64,000 nucleotides of DNA, from contig NZ_JAEPBG010000001.1 of the NCBI RefSeq assembly GCF_016632335.1, positions 1 through 64,000 of the forward strand, given 5' to 3'. The number at the start of each line of letters is the position of its first letter. The stretch's first letter is position 1. A model generated the notes under the pieces. The model searched no databases and was not told the DNA's origin. It saw only the letters and a program-made list of their open reading frames with translations. Positions 52,473 to 64,000 of the stretch are shown here, piece after piece. The position numbers and the translations under genes are program-made. The DNA is from Noviherbaspirillum pedocola. Its GTDB lineage: Bacteria > Pseudomonadota > Gammaproteobacteria > Burkholderiales > Burkholderiaceae_D.

Positions 52473-52748
52473 TCATTTCTGTGGCTGACCGGAAGCCTGG
52501 GCGTCGCGCGCGGCATTGTTCGCCTGCGCTTCCTTGGCTTCCTTCTGCATGTTTTCGCCGGCTTTCTGCAATCCCGAGCCGGCCTTGTCCGCCAGGTTGT
52601 TGATGCCTTGCGCCGCCTTCGCCGCGGCCTGGTCGATTTTCTCTCCCGCCTTCTCGGCCGGCCCCTTCGCCTCGGGCGGCGTATTGCGCTCGCAACCCGC
52701 CAGCGCTGCCAGCGTCAGACAGAAGGCGAGCGTGATGGTGGTTCTCAT
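52473..52748 (-). CDS. small lipoprotein with helical repeat
   Basis: 91 residues from the ATG at 52748. Lipoprotein signal A-F-C-L-T-L-A-A-L-A-G-C-E; the mature chain is an amphipathic helix (A-E-K-A-G-E-K-I-D-Q-A-A-A-K-A-A-Q, G-L-Q-K-A-G-E-N-M-Q-K-E). Comparable small Ala/Lys-rich lipoproteins occur in related bacteria without known role. Convergent with the acyl-CoA synthetase gene. Confidence 0.7.
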   Translation of the reverse strand: MRTTITLAFCLTLAALAGCERNTPPEAKGPAEKAGEKIDQAAAKAAQGINNLADKAGSGLQKAGENMQKEAKEAQANNAARDAQASGQPQK

Positions 52749-52816
52749 GTCCCGACTCCGTTGGATGTTGATGAAGTCCCAAGTGTAGTGCGGCGTGTCG
52801 TGAGCGAGCCGCGGCC

Positions 52817-53641
52817 TCAGCACTTCAGTTGCGCAAGCTCCAATTCGGTGAATCCGGCGGCGCGGCGCGCTTCGAGGTTGAACGGTCCGCGCAGGGTCGG
52901 CGCCCGGTAGCGCTGCGCCAGTTCGGCATAGGTCGCCACAGGCTCCAGGCCGCGCTCGCGGCACAGCCAGCCGTACCAGCGGTTGCCGATGGCAACATGG
53001 CCGATTTCGTCGCGCAGGATGATGTCGATGATGCCGGCTGCGGTCACATCGCCGGCCTGCGCCAGCTTCGCGCGTACCGGCGGCGAGGCGTCCAGGCCGC
53101 GCGCCTCGAGCGTGCGCGGCACCAGCGCCATGCGCGCGAGGACATCTTCGGCAGTCTTTTGCGCCATGTCCCACAGGCTGTTGTGCGCGCTGAAGTCGCC
53201 ATAGGCATGGGCCAGCGTGCGCAGGTGCGCATCGAGCAGCGAGAAATGCAGCGCTTCCTCGGCCGCCACCTTCAGCCAGTCAGCGTAGTACTCCTGCGGC
53301 ATGCCGGGAAAGCGCCAGACCGCGTCCAGCGCCAGGTTGATCGCATTGAACTCGATGTGCGCCAGCGCATGCAGCAGCGCTGCCCTGCCCTCGATTGTTG
53401 CCATCGAGCGCCGCTCCACCGCCAGCGGCGGCACCAGTTCCGGACGCTCGGGCCGGCCCGGGATGCCGGACGGCGCGGGAATGGAAGCGTCGGCTATGAG
53501 GGCGATGCCGCCCTGCAGCCAGGCTTCCCGCAGCGCAGTCACGCCGGCGGCCTTTGCCGCGGGATTGCGCTCGGCAAGCCAGAACAGCGCAGCCTGGCGC
53601 AATTCACTGGGCATGGAATGTTCGGTCGTCGGTGAAGTCAT
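52817..53641 (-). CDS. DUF455 ferritin-like protein
   Basis: 274 residues from the ATG at 53641 (a second ATG nine codons later is possible). The di-iron-type helical bundle ligands are visible: H-A-L-A-H-I-E-F near 117-124, A-A-E-E-A-L-H-F near 150-157 and R-D-E-I-G-H-V near 215. The family (DUF455) resembles ribonucleotide reductase and MiaE-like proteins; its reaction is unknown. It is divergent from the carbonic anhydrase gene. Confidence 0.85.
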   Translation of the reverse strand: MTSPTTEHSMPSELRQAALFWLAERNPAAKAAGVTALREAWLQGGIALIADASIPAPSGIPGRPERPELVPPLAVERRSMATIEGRAALLHALAHIEFNAINLALDAVWRFPGMPQEYYADWLKVAAEEALHFSLLDAHLRTLAHAYGDFSAHNSLWDMAQKTAEDVLARMALVPRTLEARGLDASPPVRAKLAQAGDVTAAGIIDIILRDEIGHVAIGNRWYGWLCRERGLEPVATYAELAQRYRAPTLRGPFNLEARRAAGFTELELAQLKC

Positions 53642-53697
53642 AGGTGCAGCGTTACAATGCGGGCTTGCCAAAAAATTCACCATTCTACTCAATCCCT

Positions 53698-54225
53698 ATG
53701 GCCATCTATCAGCTGGGCGACCTGACGCCCGAAATCCATTCCAGCGCGTATGTGACGGAAACCGCGAGCGTCATCGGCCGGGTAAGGCTGGAGGCGAATG
53801 CCAGTGTCTGGTTCGGCGTGACGATACGCGGCGACAATGAACAGATCACGATAGGCGAGAACACCAACATCCAGGAAAACTCGGTGCTGCATGCCGATCC
53901 CGGCTCGCCGTTGACGCTCGGCAAGGGCGTCTCCATCGGCCACCAGGCGATGATCCATGGCTGCTCCGTCGGCGATGGCAGCCTGATCGGCATACAGGCG
54001 GTGATCTTGAATAACGCGAAGATCGGCCGCAATTGCCTCGTTGGCGCCGGCGCGCTGATTACCGAGGGCAAGGAATTTCCCGACAATTCGCTGATTCTGG
54101 GTGCGCCGGCAAAACTGGCGCGCACGCTCAGCGACGAAGAAGTCGCGCGCCTGGCGGAAATCAGCGCCTCCTACGTGCAACGGGCCCACGACTTCCGGGC
54201 CAAGCTCAAGCGAATCGATCAATGA
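53698..54225 (+). CDS. gamma-class carbonic anhydrase-like protein
   Basis: 175 residues, left-handed beta-helix: repeated hexapeptides (V-I-G-R-V-R, A-S-V-W-F-G, N-I-Q-E-N-S-V-L-H-A-D) with zinc ligands H in L-H-A-D, I-G-H-Q-A and M-I-H-G. YrdA/CaiE-like members lack proven hydratase activity in many cases. Its stop codon overlaps the hslO start by 4 bases, so the two form an operon. Confidence 0.88.
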   Translation: MAIYQLGDLTPEIHSSAYVTETASVIGRVRLEANASVWFGVTIRGDNEQITIGENTNIQENSVLHADPGSPLTLGKGVSIGHQAMIHGCSVGDGSLIGIQAVILNNAKIGRNCLVGAGALITEGKEFPDNSLILGAPAKLARTLSDEEVARLAEISASYVQRAHDFRAKLKRIDQ

Positions 54226-55148
54226 CGGATACCCTGCAGAAATTCCTTTTTGAAAATACCGCGGTGCGCGGCGAGCTCGTCGAGCTTTCCGACACCTGGC
54301 GCCAGGTGCTCCAGCGGCGCGAATATCCGCGCGCGGTGCGCACGCTGCTCGGCGAAATGATGGCGGCAGCAGCGTTGCTGTCGGCCAACCTGAAATTCAA
54401 TGGCGCAATCGTGATGCAGATTCATGGCGATGGCCCGGTGCGGCTGCTCGTGGTCGAGTGCGATGCCGAGCTGCAGATGCGCGCCACCGCGAAGATCGCC
54501 GCCGACGCCGTGGTGCCGGACAATGCATCGCTGTCGCAGCTGGTCAACGCCGGCGGCAACGGCCGCTTCGCCATCACGCTGGATCCGAAGGAAAAGCTGC
54601 CGGGCCAGCAGCCTTACCAGGGCATCGTGCCGCTGGATGGCGAATCGGTGGCGGTGGTGATCGAGAACTACATGTTGCGTTCGGAACAGCTCGACACCCG
54701 GCTATGGCTGGCCTCGGACGATAGCGTCTCGCGCGGCCTGCTGCTGCAGAAACTGCCGCTGACGGGCGGATCAGGCGTCTCCGGCGAAACCGCCGCGGAA
54801 ACCTGGGAGCGCGCGGTGATGCTGGCCTCGACGCTGCGCACCGATGAAATGCTCAGCACCGATATCGCCACGCTGATGCGCCGGCTGTACTGGGAAGAGA
54901 CCATCCGCGTATTCGACCCGGTGCATCCGCAGTTTCATTGCAGCTGCAACCGGGAACGCGTGGGCAACATGCTGCGCATGCTGGGTCAGGATGAGGTGGA
55001 ATCGGCGCTGGAGGAGTTGGGCAGCCTGTCCATCGACTGCGATTTCTGCGGTCAGCACTACGACTTCGACCGCGTGGACTGCGCGCAACTGTTTGCGGCG
55101 GACACGAGTGTGGATGCGATGCAGGAAGCCGGGCCGAGTCGGCATTGA
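54222..55148 (+). CDS. hslO: redox-regulated chaperone Hsp33
   Basis: 308 residues from the ATG at 54222. The C-terminal redox switch has the four zinc cysteines C-S-C-N near 245 and C-D-F-C-G near 277, exactly the C-x-C and C-x-x-C arrangement of Hsp33. Oxidation releases zinc and unfolds the linker, activating holdase function in the cytoplasm. Coupled to the carbonic anhydrase-like gene. Confidence 0.95.
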   Translation: MTDTLQKFLFENTAVRGELVELSDTWRQVLQRREYPRAVRTLLGEMMAAAALLSANLKFNGAIVMQIHGDGPVRLLVVECDAELQMRATAKIAADAVVPDNASLSQLVNAGGNGRFAITLDPKEKLPGQQPYQGIVPLDGESVAVVIENYMLRSEQLDTRLWLASDDSVSRGLLLQKLPLTGGSGVSGETAAETWERAVMLASTLRTDEMLSTDIATLMRRLYWEETIRVFDPVHPQFHCSCNRERVGNMLRMLGQDEVESALEELGSLSIDCDFCGQHYDFDRVDCAQLFAADTSVDAMQEAGPSRH

Positions 55149-55165
55149 GTTAGCGGTAAAACAAC

Positions 55166-55234
55166 CGTAGGGTGGGCGCAGCCCACGCATCTGTTCGGTT
55201 ACCGATGGACCGCGTGGGCTGCGCCCACCCTACG
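55166..55234. repeat. dispersed inverted repeat, GTAGGGTGGGC type
   Basis: Arms 55166-55188 and 55212-55234 are 23-bp perfect complements, beginning CGTAGGGTGGGCGCAGCC, with a 23-base loop. The GTAGGGTGGGC...GCCCACCCTAC form is a repeat I have seen between convergent genes of many Proteobacteria. It lies between hslO and ftsB, which converge, and may also stop transcription. Confidence 0.8.
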
Positions 55235-55237
55235 ACA

Positions 55238-55567
55238 TCACTTCTTGGGTTTGCCTTTCACCGGCGCCGCCACTTCCTGCAGCGGATTGGCGGAGTTTGC
55301 ATCCACGAGCTGCACATAGATCTCGTCATCCTTGATCATGCCCAGCTCATAGCGGGCGCGCTCTTCGATTGCGCCCTTGCCTTCCTTCAGATCGCTGATT
55401 TCCGAAGCCAGCTTCTCGTTGCGCTTTCTGAGGTCGTCGTTATGGCGTTGCGCGGCGAAGACCTGCTGGTCCAGGTCCCAGACATGCAACCAGCCTCCCT
55501 TGCCCAGCCACAGCGGAAACTGAACCAGCACCAGCAGCGCTGTGAGACAAAGAAGGATGAGGCGCAT
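55238..55567 (-). CDS. ftsB: cell division protein FtsB
   Basis: 109 residues: one N-terminal membrane helix ([18 protein letters not shown]), a coiled coil ([19 protein letters not shown]), then [12 protein letters not shown], the FtsB/DivIC signature. It links FtsL and FtsQ in the divisome. Its position directly after eno is the classic eno-ftsB order. Confidence 0.92.
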   Translation of the reverse strand: MRLILLCLTALLVLVQFPLWLGKGGWLHVWDLDQQVFAAQRHNDDLRKRNEKLASEISDLKEGKGAIEERARYELGMIKDDEIYVQLVDANSANPLQEVAAPVKGKPKK

Positions 55568-55590
55568 GGCATTACCAGCAGGAAACGAAA

Positions 55591-56874
<1,284 letters not shown>

Positions 56875-56939
56875 TCAACTCTCTCCAGACAGATCAAAAA
56901 TGGTGGCGGCGGACCACGGCAGGCCCGCCCTGCTTACTG

Positions 56940-62169
<5,230 letters not shown>

Positions 62170-62178
62170 GGCGCGGGA

Positions 62179-62976
62179 TCAGGCAGGCATGCGCAGCCGC
62201 GGCAATGCGGCCTGCGCATTCGCGGTCGTGATCCGGGCAATCTCATCGACCGGCATGCCTCGCAGCTCGGCCAGCGCCGCGCCGATGCGCGGCAATGCTT
62301 CAGGAGTATTGCGTTGTGGATGCAGCCACACCGGCGAGATGTCCGGCGCATCGGTTTCCAGCACCAGCGCATCATTGGGCACCGTGCTTGCCAGCCGGCG
62401 TATCTGCAGGGCGCGCGGAAAGGTCATCGCGCCGCCGAAGCCCAGGCGAAAGCCCATGCCGATGAAGGTTTCGGCCTGCTGGAAGCTGCCGTTGAACGCA
62501 TGCGCGATGCCGCCGGGCACGCTGATGCGGCGCAGGTATTTCAGGATGATGTCCTGTGAGCGCCGCACATGCAGCAGCACCGGCAGATCGAAGTCGCGCG
62601 CGAGTTTCAACTGCTCGACATAGAAATGCTCCTGCTTGTCGCGCATCGCCGGCTCGCGCAAGAGCGGGATGAAGAAGTCCAGGCCGATCTCACCGATCGC
62701 GATGAAGTTCGGATCGGCCATCGCCGCTTCGACCGCACGGCGCAAGGCAAGCAGGTCTTCTTCATTCGACTGCGGCACGAAGATCGGATGGATGCCGAGC
62801 GCATAACGGCAATTCGCCTTGCGCCGCGCCATGTCGCTCACGGCGCCGAAATTGAACGGCGCCACTGCCGGGATCACAATGCCTTCCACGCCTTCCCGCG
62901 CCGCGCTATCGGCGATCGCGTCGGCGGCGTCGCCGAATTCGCTGGCATCGAGATGGCAGTGGGTGTCAATCCACAT
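62179..62976 (-). CDS. TatD-family metal-dependent DNase
   Basis: 265 residues from the ATG at 62976, overlapping the lolD 3' end by 11 bases. Metal site I-D-T-H-C-H-L-D at 3-10, E-I-G-L-D near 97-101 with Phe in place of the more usual Tyr, H-V-R-R near 135, A-H-A-F near 160 and E-T-D-A-P near 210. TatD proteins are 3'-5' exonucleases acting on DNA/RNA and help with damage and quality control. In operon with lolD and comEC. Confidence 0.9.
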   Translation of the reverse strand: MWIDTHCHLDASEFGDAADAIADSAAREGVEGIVIPAVAPFNFGAVSDMARRKANCRYALGIHPIFVPQSNEEDLLALRRAVEAAMADPNFIAIGEIGLDFFIPLLREPAMRDKQEHFYVEQLKLARDFDLPVLLHVRRSQDIILKYLRRISVPGGIAHAFNGSFQQAETFIGMGFRLGFGGAMTFPRALQIRRLASTVPNDALVLETDAPDISPVWLHPQRNTPEALPRIGAALAELRGMPVDEIARITTANAQAALPRLRMPA

Positions 62977-63667
62977 AGGGTTGCAATCCCTCGTCGGACA
63001 GGCGCAGCACGCGGTCGCAATGGCGCGCGAGTTCGATGTCGTGCGTGACGATGACGAACGCAGTGCCAAGCGTGTGCGACAGCTCGAGCATCAAGTCAAA
63101 AGTCAGCTGCGCGGTATGGCGGTCCAGGTTGCCAGTGGGCTCGTCGGCCAGCACGCAAGCCGGCTGCGTCACCAGCGCCCGCGCCAGCGCCACCCGCTGC
63201 CGTTCGCCGCCGGACAGCTCGCCCGGCACATGCGATACCCGCTTGCCCAGCCCGACCCGTTCCAGGATCGCGCGCGCCGCTTCCTGCGCCTGGCTGCGCG
63301 GCACGCGCCGGATCAGCAGCGGCATCGCCACATTGTCCAGCGCCGAAAATTCAGGCAGCAGATGGTGGAACTGGTAGACGAAGCCGAGCGAGTGGTTACG
63401 CAGTTCGCCACGGGCGCGCTCGTTCAGGCTGTCGAAGTCACGGCCGAGCAGGCTGACATGCCCTTCGCTCGGCGTATCGAGTCCGCCGAGCAAATGCAGC
63501 AGGGTCGACTTGCCCGAGCCCGAGGCGCCGACGATGGCCACCCGCTCGCCCTTGTAGGCATCGAAATCGATGCCGGACAGCACCGTCACCGCATACTTGC
63601 CCTGGGTATAGGTCTTGCCGAGACCGCGGCAGGAGAGCACGGTTTCACTGTTCATCGTTGCATTCAT
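62966..63667 (-). CDS. lolD: lipoprotein-release ATPase LolD
   Basis: 233 residues. ABC ATPase: Walker [10 protein letters not shown] near 48-56, Q-loop [11 protein letters not shown], signature L-S-G-G-E-R-Q-R, Walker [12 protein letters not shown], and V-T-H-D. The H-H-L-L-P-E-F segment after the Q-loop is typical of LolD. It powers LolCE to release lipoproteins to LolA. It lies 12 bases after the lolC/E gene. Confidence 0.95.
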   Translation of the reverse strand: MNATMNSETVLSCRGLGKTYTQGKYAVTVLSGIDFDAYKGERVAIVGASGSGKSTLLHLLGGLDTPSEGHVSLLGRDFDSLNERARGELRNHSLGFVYQFHHLLPEFSALDNVAMPLLIRRVPRSQAQEAARAILERVGLGKRVSHVPGELSGGERQRVALARALVTQPACVLADEPTGNLDRHTAQLTFDLMLELSHTLGTAFVIVTHDIELARHCDRVLRLSDEGLQPYVD

Positions 63668-63679
63668 GATTGCGCCGCC

Positions 63680-64000
63680 TCATTCATACCGCAGCGCTTC
63701 GGCCGGCTTCACGCGCGCGGCGCGCCAGCTCGGGTAGATCGTCGCCAGGAAAGCCAGCACCACCGCGACGCTGCCGATGGTGGTCACGTCATGCCAGCGC
63801 AGATCGGATGGCAATGCCGAGATCAGGTAGATGTCGCGCGGCAGGAATTGCACATGCAGCAGGTGCTCGATGAAGGGCACGATCACATCGATGTTCAGCG
63901 CGACCAGCACGCCCAGGCCGACGCCGATCGCGGTGCCGAACAGGCCCACCAGCGCGCCCTGGATCATGAAGATCTTCATGATCGAGCCGGGCGAGGAACC
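63680..64000 (-). CDS. LolC/LolE permease, C-terminal part (cut by window)
   Basis: The last 107 codons of an FtsX-type permease reach the right edge of the window. The end G-S-S-P-G-S-I-M-K-I-F-M-I-Q-G-A-L-V-G is the conserved helix start of LolC/E, followed by two membrane helices and the tail I-Y-P-S-W-R-A-A-R-V-K-P-A-E-A-L-R-Y-E. It works with LolD in lipoprotein transport at the inner membrane. LolC or LolE cannot be told apart from this part. Confidence 0.92.
   Translation of the reverse strand, partial: GSSPGSIMKIFMIQGALVGLFGTAIGVGLGVLVALNIDVIVPFIEHLLHVQFLPRDIYLISALPSDLRWHDVTTIGSVAVVLAFLATIYPSWRAARVKPAEALRYE

Overview
The window reads as betaproteobacterial chromosome, most like Oxalobacteraceae/Burkholderiales. 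That rests on the gene content and order of its right half (mutS, roxA, bamC-dapA, trpS, eno-kdsA-pyrG-comEC-tatD-lolD) and on the protein sequences; I could run no database search, so the genus is not fixed. Two parts are visible: an accessory region of lower GC (about 1-35,500) and a compact, GC-richer core (about 35,550-64,000). The boundary is a tyrosine recombinase gene (34020-35381, minus strand) lying back to back with mutS.

Accessory region, left to right. 1-1440 is degenerate DNA with the decayed remains of an IS30-family transposase. 1442-5294 holds an exported protein, a lipoprotein, two tandem glycine-zipper proteins, a PsiE-like membrane protein and an NrtS-like protein. 5597-7025 is a TetR regulator plus an AhpD/carboxymuconolactone decarboxylase-like gene with three related 22-bp dyads. 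7123-9890 is a mercury-type operon (merR divergent from merT-merP, a small Cys-rich protein and a flavoprotein disulfide reductase). 9914-13508 is a copper operon (copA-cueR-DUF4396) behind a CueR-type promoter. 13697-17632 is a bufferin (copper-sequestering RiPP) locus bufA-bufB-bufC-bufD, divergent from an ECF sigma factor and its NrsF-type membrane anti-sigma; the promoter of bufA carries the GTAACC/CGAA signature of SigF-type promoters. 18756-25702 is a cusCBA-cusF copper/silver efflux operon led by a small Cys/Met-containing exported protein, behind a MerR-type promoter with a 19-bp spacer. 26047-33950 holds small genes (FKBP, H-NS, many unknowns), gene fragments, hairpins and one frameshifted gene; a lysine-rich H1-like protein gene precedes the integrase.

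The metal genes form a layered defence: CopA pumps Cu(I) out of the cytoplasm, CusCBA/CusF clears the periplasm, the bufferin peptide is expected to bind copper in the periplasm, and MerTP with the reductase-like protein handles thiophilic metal. Each operon has its own recognisable switch (MerR, CueR, ECF sigma/NrsF, a second MerR-type site).

The element appears to have entered at the very 5' end of mutS: the family-typical MutS sequence begins around codon 20, while the first codons and the upstream region lie in sequence that shares TTTTCCAC repeats with the integrase gene. The left end of the element is outside the window.

Core region: mutS and a putative phosphoesterase; slyD; roxA; an Ala-rich lipoprotein; an MBL hydrolase, bamC, dapA; a methyltransferase, trpS, an M50 protease, a YciO/Sua5 protein; htpX; a PHP phosphoesterase; an alpha/beta hydrolase; an acyl-CoA synthetase; a small lipoprotein; a DUF455 ferritin-like protein; a gamma carbonic anhydrase and hslO; ftsB, eno, kdsA, pyrG; comEC, tatD, lolD and the 3' end of lolC/E. 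No rRNA, tRNA or CRISPR array was recognised.
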